Source: Verrucomicrobiota bacterium
GTDB lineage: Bacteria; Verrucomicrobiota; Verrucomicrobiia; Opitutales; Opitutaceae
NCBI GenBank assembly: GCA_018239845.1
Contig: JAFEGO010000092.1
Span: 1-64,000 of the forward strand
Length of the DNA: 64,000 nt
Direction: 5' to 3'
The notes under the pieces are model-generated. The model was given only the letters and a program-made list of their open reading frames with translations. It did no database searches and had not been told where the DNA came from. Positions 46,149-55,080 of this stretch are shown one piece after another. The position numbers were made by a program, and so were the translations under genes. Numbering within the stretch: position 1 is the stretch's first letter; every line of letters starts with the position of its first letter.

Positions 46149-46628
46149 TCAAGGCGCCGACGTGCTGCTGAGCTGCGCGTCGACCTCGGTGACGCCATCG
46201 GTCTCGAGGGCGAGGCGCACGGCCTTGCCGACGAGTTCGAGGGAGGACACCGTGCCGCGGAGGGTCACGTGGCCGTCGGTGCAATCGACGTTGATGGCGA
46301 AGGCCGAGATGTCGCTCTCGAAGGCGTACTTGCCCTTGATGACGGCGACGATGCGCGCGTCAGAGATACGGTCGCCCGCGACCTTGGCCTTCGTGCGGAC
46401 GACCTTGCCCGCCGTGGTGAGGTCCTGGCGGATGTCGGTCGGCGTCAGTTTCCACTCCACGAGCTTGTTGGAAACGGTGTCCTTCGCTTCGGTGGCGGCC
46501 TCCTTGCTGCGTTCGGCGAGCGTGGCGCCCTGCAGGTGGGTGGCCGATGCGTCATTACGCGTCAGGTAGAGATGGTAGGAAAACACACCGATCACGAAAC
46601 CGAGCAGGAGGAGGAAGAGGGCTTTCAT
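46149..46628 (-). CDS. BON-domain envelope protein
   Basis: A 159-residue protein with an N-terminal hydrophobic helix (ALFLLLLGFVIGVFSYHLYL) that anchors or exports it. A charged linker follows, then a BON domain from about 85 to 155 (ISDARIVAVIKGKYAFESDISAFAINVDCTDGHVTLRGTVSS, then AVRLALETDGVTEVD). OsmY and related BON proteins bind phospholipid and protect the envelope. It converges with the AraC gene, one base apart. Confidence 0.87.
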   Translation of the reverse strand: MKALFLLLLGFVIGVFSYHLYLTRNDASATHLQGATLAERSKEAATEAKDTVSNKLVEWKLTPTDIRQDLTTAGKVVRTKAKVAGDRISDARIVAVIKGKYAFESDISAFAINVDCTDGHVTLRGTVSSLELVGKAVRLALETDGVTEVDAQLSSTSAP

Positions 46629-46767
46629 GGTATTATTATTGGGAGCGGGATTTCCCCCACAGACCGGCGGGTGTCGTTTTGGTTCAGGCGAATTTTCAGC
46701 GCCGCGGCGTTGCGGATGGGATTAGAGCATTGCGGGTCCGGGCCGGGTCGCTTTCGCTCTCATCCCC

Positions 46768-47550
46768 ATGGCAACGAAAACCGCTCTCGTCACCGGCGCA
46801 TCGCGCGGCATTGGCCGCGGCATCGCCCTCGAACTCGCCCGCGCGGGCACCCGCGTCGCGATCAACTACGCCGGCAACGCCGAGGCCGCCGCCGAGGCGC
46901 TCGCCCTCGTCAAGGCCGCGGGCGGCGACGGTTTCATCGTGCAGGGCGACGTCGCCGTGGCGGCGGACCGCGAGCGCATGGTCGCTGAGACCGTGGCCAA
47001 GTTCGGCCGCATCGACCTCCTCGTGAACAACGCCGGCGTCGCCCCCAAGGTGCGCGCCGACCTCCTCGACGCGGGCGAGGAAAGCTTCGACCGCCTCTTC
47101 GCAATCAACCTCAAGGGCCCCTTCTTCCTCTCGCAGCTCGTGGCGAAGCAGATGCTCCAGCAGGCGCCCGACGCCGAAGGCTTCCGCGGTCGCATCGTGA
47201 ACATCACGTCGATCTCCGTGTACACCGCGTCGATCAACCGCGGCGACTACTGCATGGTGAAGGCGGGCCTCGCGATGATGACGAAGCTCTTCGCCGACCG
47301 CCTCGCGAACGACGGCATCAACGTCTATGAGATCCGCCCCGGCGTGATCGCGACCGACATGACGGGCGGCGTGAAGGAAAAGTACGACAAGCTCATCATC
47401 ACCGACGAGCGCGGCATCACCCCGATCCGCCGCTGGGGCAAGCCTGAGGACATCGGCCGCGCCGTCCGCGCGATCGCCGAGGACCGCTTCCCCTTCAGCA
47501 CGGGCGCGTGCTTCGATGTGGACGGCGGCTTCCATCTGCATCGGCTCTGA
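46768..47550 (+). CDS. Short-chain dehydrogenase/reductase
   Basis: A 260-residue classical SDR, NAD(P)-dependent. [12 protein letters not shown] (9-20) is the cofactor loop, NNAGV is near residue 90, and the catalytic Ser (NITSIS), Tyr161 and Lys165 (YCMVK) are in place. The C terminus ends in [15 protein letters not shown]. Fatty-acid ketoreductases and sugar dehydrogenases share this layout, so the substrate is not assigned. It lies 8 bases before rlmM on the same strand. No Shine-Dalgarno is seen; the start follows a CATCCCC run. Confidence 0.9.
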   Translation: MATKTALVTGASRGIGRGIALELARAGTRVAINYAGNAEAAAEALALVKAAGGDGFIVQGDVAVAADRERMVAETVAKFGRIDLLVNNAGVAPKVRADLLDAGEESFDRLFAINLKGPFFLSQLVAKQMLQQAPDAEGFRGRIVNITSISVYTASINRGDYCMVKAGLAMMTKLFADRLANDGINVYEIRPGVIATDMTGGVKEKYDKLIITDERGITPIRRWGKPEDIGRAVRAIAEDRFPFSTGACFDVDGGFHLHRL

Positions 47551-47558
47551 CCCCTCCG

Positions 47559-48557
47559 ATGCTGCTCATCGGCCAGGCCGGATTTGAAGAATACCTCGCG
47601 CGCGAAGTGAGCGCGCGAGGCGGGCGCGTGCTCGCGCAGGGGCCGGGCTGGGTGCGCGCGGAGGGCGCGGCGCAGGACCTTGCGTTTGCGCATGTCGTGC
47701 TGAGCGGCGAGACGGAGTTTGCGGGCGACTCGGTCAACGGGCTCGCGCAGCAGCTCGCGGATTTTTTCATGCAGAGCCTCAAGGGCGAGCGCATCGAGGC
47801 CGCGTGGCCCTGTGTGTTTGCCGGGCCGGCCGAGCTGGTCGGGCTCGGGCGGCGCATCGCCGGCGTGGAGAAGGCGTTTCACGAGGTGCTTAAGAAACGC
47901 TTCGCGCGCGTGGCCAAGCTCGCGGTGCCGGACCTGCCGCGCGGCGCGGGCAGCGTGCGCGGCCTCGCGGTGTGGTTCACGGATTTCGGCCGGCTGGTCG
48001 TCGCGCGTGACATCACGCTCAACGGCCAGCGCCGCATGGCCGACGATGATCTCGCGCCGTCGCGGAGTTATCTGAAGGTCGAGGAGGGTTACATCGTGCT
48101 CGGGCGCGAGCCGGCGCAGGGCGAGACGGTGTGCGACCTCGGCGCGGCGCCGGGCGGCTGGAGCTACAGCGCGGCCAAGCGCGGCGCGAAGGTCGTCGCG
48201 GTGGACAACGGTCCGCTCAAGGGCGGCGCGAAGGACAATCCGTTGATCGAGCACCGCATGGAGGACGCGTTCCGTTTTCAGCCCGCCGAGGGGCAGGCCT
48301 ACGACTGGTTGTTTTGCGACATGGTCGAGGATCCGCACCACGTGCTGCACCACATCATCGAGCCGTGGGTCGAGCGCGGCTGGTGCCGGCGCTTTGTGGT
48401 CAACCTGAAGTTCGGCCGCGTCGATGCCGTGGCGCTGCTCGATGAGCTGCGCGATCCGCGCTCGGTGCTGCAGCGTTGCGCGCCGGGCCTGCGCATCCGG
48501 CACCTGTACCACGACCGCGAGGAGTTCACCCTCGTGGGCGAGGTGGCGGCCAGGTAA
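47559..48557 (+). CDS. rlmM: RlmM-like 23S rRNA ribose 2-prime-O-methyltransferase
   Basis: A 332-residue SAM-dependent enzyme of the RlmM type, which methylates cytidine 2498 (E. coli numbering) of 23S rRNA. A THUMP-like N-terminal half precedes the Rossmann-like methyltransferase, with VCDLGAAPGGWSYSAAKRGA as the SAM loop, AVDNGPLKGGAKDN, the catalytic Asp region WLFCDMVEDP, FVVNLKFGRVDA with the catalytic Lys and HLYHDREEFT near the end. The length is slightly shorter than E. coli. The start is ATG at 47559; the open frame upstream overlaps the SDR gene. Confidence 0.85.
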   Translation: MLLIGQAGFEEYLAREVSARGGRVLAQGPGWVRAEGAAQDLAFAHVVLSGETEFAGDSVNGLAQQLADFFMQSLKGERIEAAWPCVFAGPAELVGLGRRIAGVEKAFHEVLKKRFARVAKLAVPDLPRGAGSVRGLAVWFTDFGRLVVARDITLNGQRRMADDDLAPSRSYLKVEEGYIVLGREPAQGETVCDLGAAPGGWSYSAAKRGAKVVAVDNGPLKGGAKDNPLIEHRMEDAFRFQPAEGQAYDWLFCDMVEDPHHVLHHIIEPWVERGWCRRFVVNLKFGRVDAVALLDELRDPRSVLQRCAPGLRIRHLYHDREEFTLVGEVAAR

Positions 48558-48695
48558 GGTTTTTTACCCCAAGCGCGCAAGGATCGCAAAGGCTGGGCTG
48601 GGAGGACTTTGCCGCCGTTGCGACCACGGCGCGGAAATAATCAGGCGGTTGAGCGTGGACAGCGCTGCGCGGCGGTGGGTTACTTACACCCCATC

Positions 48696-49232
48696 ATGAT
48701 GACCTCATTCAAAAAAATCCTCCTCGGCTTCGTGCTGGCTCTGGCCGGCGTCGCCGCGGTTTCCGCGAATCCGGCGCTGGCCGGCCGCTGGCGCCTCGAC
48801 CCGGCGCAAAGCACGGCGCTCGACGGCTGGTCCACCCTCGACTTGGTCGTCTCGCTCGACGGCAGCAAGGTGGCGCTCCGCCACGAGCTGACCTGGGGCG
48901 CCACCAAGGCGACCGAGACCAACACGCTCGACACCGCCGCTCCGGTGGACGCGGCGAAATACTTCCGCATCGAGGCGCGCCACATGGCGGTTTATCCCGC
49001 CAAGGGCGGCGTCACGCACGCGACGGCGACGTGGATCGACAGCGGCAAGACGCTGCGTATCGAGGCCACGACGCCCGTCGAGGTTTCCCAGGGCATCGTG
49101 CCCATCCGCCTTTACAGCGAGTACCGCGTGAGCGAGCTCGGCGATGTGCTCACCGTGATCGAGCTGCGTTCCTCGCGGAATCGTCCCCTCGTCTATGTCT
49201 TCAAGAAAGTGCCGGCGGAGGCGGCTAAATAA
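48696..49232 (+). CDS. Secreted protein of unknown function
   Basis: A 178-residue protein with a clear Sec signal peptide (KKILLGFVLALAGVAAVSA, cleaved before NPALAG). The mature part begins AGRWRLDPAQS, a start like lipocalin-type proteins, and is rich in beta strands (LDLVVSLDGSKVALRHEL, TATWIDSGKTLRIEATT, LRSSRNRPLVYVFKKV). No family is recognised with certainty. It lies 6 bases before the GxGYxYP gene, so they form an operon and may handle the same substrate. ATG codons occur at both 48696 and 48699. Confidence 0.7.
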   Translation: MMTSFKKILLGFVLALAGVAAVSANPALAGRWRLDPAQSTALDGWSTLDLVVSLDGSKVALRHELTWGATKATETNTLDTAAPVDAAKYFRIEARHMAVYPAKGGVTHATATWIDSGKTLRIEATTPVEVSQGIVPIRLYSEYRVSELGDVLTVIELRSSRNRPLVYVFKKVPAEAAK

Positions 49233-49238
49233 AATACC

Positions 49239-50897
49239 ATGAAACGCATTTTCTCTTTCCTCATCCTCTCCTGTCTCGCGCTGACCCTGCGCGCTGAAAC
49301 CGAGACGACCCTCACCGCCACGCCGGCCCGCGAGGCCTACGTGATGCACTTCGACCTCAACTGGAATGTCGCCGGCGGCCTCCCCGAGAAGGCGATGCTC
49401 ATCAGCCTCCAAGGCCTGGCCAACCGCACGGCCCCGAATCTCTACGTGATCCACCCGAAGGAGTACCAGTGGGAGATCACCCAGCCGCTCTACGACTACT
49501 ACGAGCGCAAGTACCACGTGCACTTCACCCCGCTGGCGACCGCCGACGCGGCGCTCACGCAGTTCAAGTCCGCGGCCAAGGGCTACGTCGTGTGGGACAA
49601 GAAGGTCGGAGCCTCCCTTAATGTCGCCTTCACCATCGCCGGTCTCGAGGACGCGGTGGTCGTGAGCGAGGAGCTGATCCCCGTTGTTGAAAAACACGGC
49701 CTGAAGAAGATCGACGACCTTCGCGGCCGCTACACCGGCCAGACCGATGCGCAGATCTATCAGGATGCGGTCAACCGCTACTGGTCGCGCACCAACAAGG
49801 ATGCCGTCATGATGATGGGTGGACACCGCGGTGCGGTGATGATGCCCGGCATGGCCGACTGGGGCGTGCGCCAGAAGATGTTCTTCCACGACCTCGCGGC
49901 CAATCCCGCGATCCCCGCCGAGCTCGCGCTGGAGCGCAAGCTCCTCAGCCAGCTCAACCCCGGCGCGACCGTCTTCGGCTGGCACCCCTACGGCAAGGAC
50001 ACCGAGGAGCAGCACACCACGCTGATCTCGACCTACGGCCTCAAGATGGAGGGCCTGCACAACCTGCCCAACCTGAGCTTCAACTGCCAGTTCACCTTCA
50101 CCCCGGGCTTCAAGTTCACCAACCACCACCACGTGGACCGCGACGCCAAGCTCGTCGCCGGGCAGAAGGTTTACATGGCCTTCGTGCAGTCCGACTCGAT
50201 CGGCATCGGCGTGTGGACCAAGCCCGGCCGCGGCAAGCTGCCCTTCGCCTGGCAGGTCACGATGAACTGGACGAAGTTCTCGCCCGCCGCGCTGGAGTAT
50301 TTCCACGAGAGCGCGACGCCCAACGACTACTTCATCGGCGGCCTCTCCGGCCCCGGCTACATGTACCCCAACCACATCCCGGCCGACAAATTCCCGCTGC
50401 TGATGAAGGAGGCCAACGAGATGATGAACATGCTCGATGAGCGCGTGCTTGAGATCATGGACAACTCCGCCGCCGACGGAAACCTTGGCAACGCCGACCT
50501 CACCAAGGAGACGGTGGACCGCTACTACAAGGCGTTCCCCAACGTCATCGGCTTCATCAACGGCTACGGCCCGGCCCGCACGCGTGACCTCCGCGGCTCG
50601 CAGCCGATGATCTCATACGACTACTACATCAACCCGCGCCGTCCGCGCGACGAGGTCACGGCCGACCTCAACGAGCTGATCGCCCTCAACGCGAAGCGCC
50701 CGTACTTCCTGCTCGTGCACGTGCGCGAGTCGAACGACGTGAACAGCCTTGTCGAGGTGACGAAGCGTCTCGAAGGCCCGGTCGAGATCGTGCCGCTCGA
50801 TGTCTTCCTGAAGCTCGCCGCGAGCAATCAGACGTACACGACCCGCTACCAAGACCCCGAGGAGCCCAAGCACTTCGCGGGCTTCCCGAAGGAGTAA
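49239..50897 (+). CDS. GxGYxYP-domain secreted protein (putative glycoside hydrolase)
   Basis: A 552-residue protein with a Sec signal (KRIFSFLILSCLALTLRA). The domain name motif is seen as GPGYMYP near residue 371 in FIGGLSGPGYMYPNHIPADK. GQKVYMAFVQSDSIG and PFAWQVTMNWT are further family stretches. The GxGYxYP family is predicted to be a glycan-degrading TIM-barrel hydrolase, but its reaction has not been established to my knowledge. It follows the small secreted protein gene by 6 bases and has its own terminator. Confidence 0.85.
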   Translation: MKRIFSFLILSCLALTLRAETETTLTATPAREAYVMHFDLNWNVAGGLPEKAMLISLQGLANRTAPNLYVIHPKEYQWEITQPLYDYYERKYHVHFTPLATADAALTQFKSAAKGYVVWDKKVGASLNVAFTIAGLEDAVVVSEELIPVVEKHGLKKIDDLRGRYTGQTDAQIYQDAVNRYWSRTNKDAVMMMGGHRGAVMMPGMADWGVRQKMFFHDLAANPAIPAELALERKLLSQLNPGATVFGWHPYGKDTEEQHTTLISTYGLKMEGLHNLPNLSFNCQFTFTPGFKFTNHHHVDRDAKLVAGQKVYMAFVQSDSIGIGVWTKPGRGKLPFAWQVTMNWTKFSPAALEYFHESATPNDYFIGGLSGPGYMYPNHIPADKFPLLMKEANEMMNMLDERVLEIMDNSAADGNLGNADLTKETVDRYYKAFPNVIGFINGYGPARTRDLRGSQPMISYDYYINPRRPRDEVTADLNELIALNAKRPYFLLVHVRESNDVNSLVEVTKRLEGPVEIVPLDVFLKLAASNQTYTTRYQDPEEPKHFAGFPKE

Positions 50898-50918
50898 GCG
50901 CGAAAGTTTTTAAATACA

Positions 50919-50947
50919 GGCCCGCTCATGGTGAGCGGGCCTTTTTT
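50919..50947 (+). terminator. Rho-independent terminator after the GxGYxYP gene
   Basis: The stem GGCCCGCTCA pairs with TGAGCGGGCC around TGG and runs into six Ts (50942-50947). It overlaps the TAA stop of the convergent minus-strand gene at 50946-50948. Confidence 0.93.
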
Positions 50948-52499
50948 ATGCCCGGTCAAAACCCAATCTGATCACCCCCGAGGCATCCGGCTTCAGGGCA
51001 AAGCCGGCCTCGTGCGCGATAGTCGAGCCGGCCAGCACCGGCACGGTGTACTCGTAGCCTTCGTGGCGGTAGCGCAGTGCGTGCGTGTCCGCGCCGACAA
51101 ACGCGGTCTTGAGCGCGGGCGACCAGTTCGCGGTCAGCGTCCAGTCGAGTCCGGCGGGACCGCGCAGCACGATCGCCTTCTCCTCAAAGGTGAAGGCGAA
51201 GCGGTGGTCGAGACGGGCATGGAGCGTCTGCGCATCGAGCTCCGTCACCTGCGGCGCGGTGGGCAGTGCGATCGGCTGGCCCGCGGCATCGAGGATGCGC
51301 AGCGAGGCCTTGTGCTGGGCATCGCTCCAGAGGAAGCCATCGAGCACGGGGAGGGCGTCGTACTTGCAGGCGCGCTCGGTGCAGACGGTATTCAGGAACG
51401 GCTCGGCGCGGCGCTCGTCGTAGCGCTGGATGTCGCGGATGCGCCACGCGGCGCCGTCCCAGCGCAGGCTGGTGCGATAGTTTTTGGAGCAATACCAGAA
51501 GGCGCCGCGGTCGGGGGCATTGAGGTCCTGCGGAGCGACGACCGCGGAGGGCGGGGTGAGAGGATAGCGGGCTTTGAACCACGCGCCGGACTGCGAGAGC
51601 GTTTCGACGCGCACGAGGCCGCGCTCACGCAGTTCGGCGATGCGCTGGTGCTGGTGCTCGAGGCCCTTCTTCATGAGGGGCCAGCCGAAGGAGTTTTCCT
51701 GGCCGACCTGCGTGTAGCCGAAGCTCAGGCAGGGCGTTTCAAACATGTTCGAAAGAAAACGGTCGGTCCACGCCGCGTCAGCGCCGCCGGGCGAGATGGG
51801 CTCGAGGGTGAGGACGAGCTGGCCGTTGTTATGCACGGTATCGAGGTCGATCTCGTACTGGTGGATGGGGTCGCTGCCGAGCATCCGGAAGGTGGGTACA
51901 TTGATCTGCGCGGCCGCCGTCTGGGCGGGGATGTAGGCGTTGAGCTTGGAGGGGTAGTAGGCCTGGTTGAAGTAGCCGCCCCAGAGCGTGTAGCCATCGG
52001 TGCCCCACTGGTCCTTGCAGTTGCAGAAGGCGACGAGGCCGTGCTGCTGCTCAAGGTGGGCGAGGGAGTGAGCGTCGAGGATCCAGGAGCCGGCGGCCTT
52101 GGGTGTGTAGCCGAAGGTGGCGCGAAACTGCGCGACGAAAATGTCGAGCATCTGCGTGCGCTCGGCCGGCGTGTAGCCTTGGGAGAAGCCGACGTTCACA
52201 TGCCAGTCCCACGGAAAACGTCCGCGCCACTTGAGGCCGGCCTTCTCGACGAGCGGCTGCACGAACTCGATCCAGATGCCGACCTCGTCGCCGGGCGGGA
52301 TCGCCTTGAGGATATCGGTGAAGCGGGATTCGAGCAGGGCGTCATACTGGATGAGCCAGGTGACAGGCAGGCCGTGGCGCTGGGCGAGCTCGCGCTGGCG
52401 GAGCACGGGCTCGAGGAGATCGATCGTGGCGTCGCGCGGCTCAACCGCACGGATGAAGTTAATGATATGAACGATACCTTGGCGTGGGGCAGCTTGCAT
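50946..52499 (-). CDS. Deacetylase/GH57-like barrel protein of unknown function
   Basis: A 517-residue cytoplasmic protein with no signal peptide. The first 250 residues look like the (beta/alpha) barrel of polysaccharide deacetylases or GH57 enzymes: GIVHIINFIRAVEPRDATID, QRHGLPVTWLIQYDALLESR, then GDEVGIWIEFVQPLVE and an FGYTPKAAGSWILDAHSLAHL segment. The C-terminal 150 residues look like a beta-rich substrate domain. ATG 52499 is the start; the frame stays open for 219 bases further upstream. Convergent with the GxGYxYP gene, so probably regulated separately. Confidence 0.55.
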   Translation of the reverse strand: MQAAPRQGIVHIINFIRAVEPRDATIDLLEPVLRQRELAQRHGLPVTWLIQYDALLESRFTDILKAIPPGDEVGIWIEFVQPLVEKAGLKWRGRFPWDWHVNVGFSQGYTPAERTQMLDIFVAQFRATFGYTPKAAGSWILDAHSLAHLEQQHGLVAFCNCKDQWGTDGYTLWGGYFNQAYYPSKLNAYIPAQTAAAQINVPTFRMLGSDPIHQYEIDLDTVHNNGQLVLTLEPISPGGADAAWTDRFLSNMFETPCLSFGYTQVGQENSFGWPLMKKGLEHQHQRIAELRERGLVRVETLSQSGAWFKARYPLTPPSAVVAPQDLNAPDRGAFWYCSKNYRTSLRWDGAAWRIRDIQRYDERRAEPFLNTVCTERACKYDALPVLDGFLWSDAQHKASLRILDAAGQPIALPTAPQVTELDAQTLHARLDHRFAFTFEEKAIVLRGPAGLDWTLTANWSPALKTAFVGADTHALRYRHEGYEYTVPVLAGSTIAHEAGFALKPDASGVIRLGFDRA

Positions 52500-52620
52500 G
52501 GGGTGGGCGTGGCAGCTTGATGGCACGGCGAGGCGCCCACTGGCAAGGCCCCCGACGCGGGATGACAGGCGTGGATACGTTTGCGCTGGTCGCATACGGC
52601 CCAGTTGGCTTGGATGCGGC

Positions 52621-55005
52621 ATGCCCCAACGTCTTCGCTCTGCGGTGCTTTTCCTCTGGCTGGTTTGCACGGTGATCTCGGCGAATGCGGCGCCGCTCGC
52701 TTTGTTTTGTGAGGTCAACGGCCGGCCTTATCCGGTGGCGAAGGTCGAGCGGCACCAGATTTGGGTGATGGTGGAGGGCAAGCTGACTCCCGCGCCTCGC
52801 GACGCGAACTGGCGGCTGGAGGGCGACTTGAAGGAGAACGCGCGCTATGCGGACTGGTCGCCGAGTTACAAGGTTTCGCGGTTGGATATGCCGGATTACA
52901 AGGTCGCGACGACGCCAGTGCAGCTGGAGGCGCGTGTCTGGGTCAGGCATTGGATCAAAGGGGCGCATATTGAATTTGGGGGTCGGATGATGCGCATGGA
53001 TTTCGCCGGGCCATTTGTTGATGTCTGGCCGGAGGGTCTGACCACGCCGGGTGCGGTCGTGATGGCGTGGGTTTTGCACGGACAGGTCGTCAAGGCCGAG
53101 GCGCAGCCCGTTCCATCGATGAGCCAGGCCCAGGATTTCTGGGCTGATATCAGCTGGGATCTGACCCCGGACGAAGCGATGGGGCAGCCGGTGGCCCTGC
53201 TCTGGCATGAGGGGGCGTTTGTACCGGTAAGGCCGCGCTTCGCCAAGCCGGAGGGAGAGGCGGCCTTCCATGCGGTTGAGATGCATGACCTCGCGGCACT
53301 CCAAGCCGCCCTGCACGCCGGATTGAAGCCCGGGATCGAGGATCGGAAAAATGTTTCGCTTTTTTATTACGCGGCCGAGGCCGGGAACCTCGGGGCGGTG
53401 GAGATGCTGCTGGCGGCGGGAGTGAGTCCCAACAGCGACCAGCGCAAGTTCAATATCCCGCTGAGTGCGGCGGTGAGCGGAAACCGTCAGGCGGTGGTTG
53501 ACCGGCTGCTGGCGGCGAAGGCGAATCCAAATGGCGGCACCAGGGGACTCTGGCCGCTGGCCGTGGCGCTGAACCAACGGCTCAATGGCATCGCCCTGAG
53601 CTTGGTGGCGGCAAAGGCCCGGTTGAACGATACGGACATTGTGGGGCACGAACCCGTGATCGTCGCAATGGATCTAGGTATGGCCGATGTCGCCAGCGCC
53701 ATGATCGAGGGCAAAGCCTATCAGGATGCCGACAAGGATCAGGCGGCCCGCGTGCTCATCACCCAGGCGAAAAAAGGTCACACGGCCGTCGTCCGCCTGC
53801 TTTTGCAGCAGAAGATCAAACCCGACCTCGAGTTCCAGGATGGCACCGCCTTGATCATGGGTGCGAGCAGCGGTGATCCCGAGCTGGCCAAGGCGCTGAT
53901 CGCAGCGGGTGCCTCGCCTAATCAGGCCGTGGCGGGCGGACTGACTCCGCTCATAGCAGCGGCAGTCAAGGGCCAGGCGGACTATGCCGTTGCGCTCCTT
54001 GATGCAGGCGCGAATCCCGATGCCACGACGGCCGACGGATGGACGGCCCTTCATTTTGCCGCGCAGGAGCGCGCGACTGCCGTGGTGGCGCTTCTGCTGG
54101 CTCGGGGCGCCAAGGCGGACGTCGCGGCGAAGGACGGTCTGACTCCCCTGCACATCGCTCTCAACGTGCAGGCGCGCGAAGCCGCCGACGCCATCGTGGC
54201 GAAAGGGGCGAAGCCTGACCTGCAATCGCCCGATTTCATGGAAACGGCCATCACCATCGACGCGAAGGCGGTGGTGCAGGCGGCCCTGGCCGCCGGCTGG
54301 TCATGCGACACGGTGTTTCGCGGCGGCTGGCCGGCGTTGCGCGTGGCGATCGAGGCTGGTGCTCCGGCCTCGGCCTCGTTGCTACGCACCGCCGGCGCGA
54401 AGGAAACGGCCGGCGGTCCGACGATGGCAAGCAGTGGAAAATTGGATGCGAAAATCAGGCTGCTCAAGGGCGTGCCGCCGGAGGATCCGCGCGATCCTGA
54501 GGACGACGACCTGCCCGCGCGGACGGTGGAGGCCGACATCGTGATCGACCCGAGCGGCGAGGTGCGCTTCCCCCGGGTGGTAGGTGCGCCCGAGCCGGCT
54601 TTGGCCATCGAGACTCTGCGGGTGCTCCGGCAGTGGCGGTTTGCGGCACCCTTGAGCCAGCAGTCGCCGGTGGCCATCCGAGCCCGGGTGCCCGTGACCT
54701 TTGCCGCGTCGGCCGATCTGGCTAAGGATATGTCCGAGGTGGATCGCGAGCCTGAGACCTTGAAGATGGTCAGTCCTGATACCCCGCCAAGCATGCGGTG
54801 GGGCGACTTCAGTGGCGTAGTCTGGCTGCGGTTCATCGTCACGCCCGAGGGTCGCGTCACCCACATCCGGGTGAAGGGCGCCCAACATCCGGAATTCGCC
54901 AGGGCAGCGGTCGAGGCAGTCGCGCAGTGGACGTTCAAGCCTGCCGTACTGGACGGCAGGCCCGTGGCGGTGTGGATGAATAGATCCGTGCTCTTCCGGC
55001 GCTGA
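52621..55005 (+). CDS. Ankyrin-repeat protein with two TonB C-terminal domains
   Basis: A 794-residue secreted protein. The signal peptide is RLRSAVLFLWLVCTVISANA. Residues 20-215 are an unrecognised beta-rich domain. About ten ankyrin repeats follow (220-595; for example DGWTALHFAAQERATAVVALLL and DGLTPLHIALNVQAREAADA). Two TonB_C-like domains end the protein, at about 632-705 (VEADIVIDPSGEVRFPRVVG) and 724-794 (GVVWLRFIVTPEGRVTHIRV, ending in QWTFKPAVLDGRPVAV). There is no N-terminal TonB-type anchor, so it is probably periplasmic. Ankyrins suggest protein binding; TonB_C suggests contact with outer-membrane receptors. Confidence 0.85.
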   Translation: MPQRLRSAVLFLWLVCTVISANAAPLALFCEVNGRPYPVAKVERHQIWVMVEGKLTPAPRDANWRLEGDLKENARYADWSPSYKVSRLDMPDYKVATTPVQLEARVWVRHWIKGAHIEFGGRMMRMDFAGPFVDVWPEGLTTPGAVVMAWVLHGQVVKAEAQPVPSMSQAQDFWADISWDLTPDEAMGQPVALLWHEGAFVPVRPRFAKPEGEAAFHAVEMHDLAALQAALHAGLKPGIEDRKNVSLFYYAAEAGNLGAVEMLLAAGVSPNSDQRKFNIPLSAAVSGNRQAVVDRLLAAKANPNGGTRGLWPLAVALNQRLNGIALSLVAAKARLNDTDIVGHEPVIVAMDLGMADVASAMIEGKAYQDADKDQAARVLITQAKKGHTAVVRLLLQQKIKPDLEFQDGTALIMGASSGDPELAKALIAAGASPNQAVAGGLTPLIAAAVKGQADYAVALLDAGANPDATTADGWTALHFAAQERATAVVALLLARGAKADVAAKDGLTPLHIALNVQAREAADAIVAKGAKPDLQSPDFMETAITIDAKAVVQAALAAGWSCDTVFRGGWPALRVAIEAGAPASASLLRTAGAKETAGGPTMASSGKLDAKIRLLKGVPPEDPRDPEDDDLPARTVEADIVIDPSGEVRFPRVVGAPEPALAIETLRVLRQWRFAAPLSQQSPVAIRARVPVTFAASADLAKDMSEVDREPETLKMVSPDTPPSMRWGDFSGVVWLRFIVTPEGRVTHIRVKGAQHPEFARAAVEAVAQWTFKPAVLDGRPVAVWMNRSVLFRR

Positions 55006-55080
55006 CTTCGGCACGGCAAACGAGTGCTGGCGGGCGGCACTTTTGTTTGGTTTTCGCCCCGGGGTGAGTCACGCTGGGGC

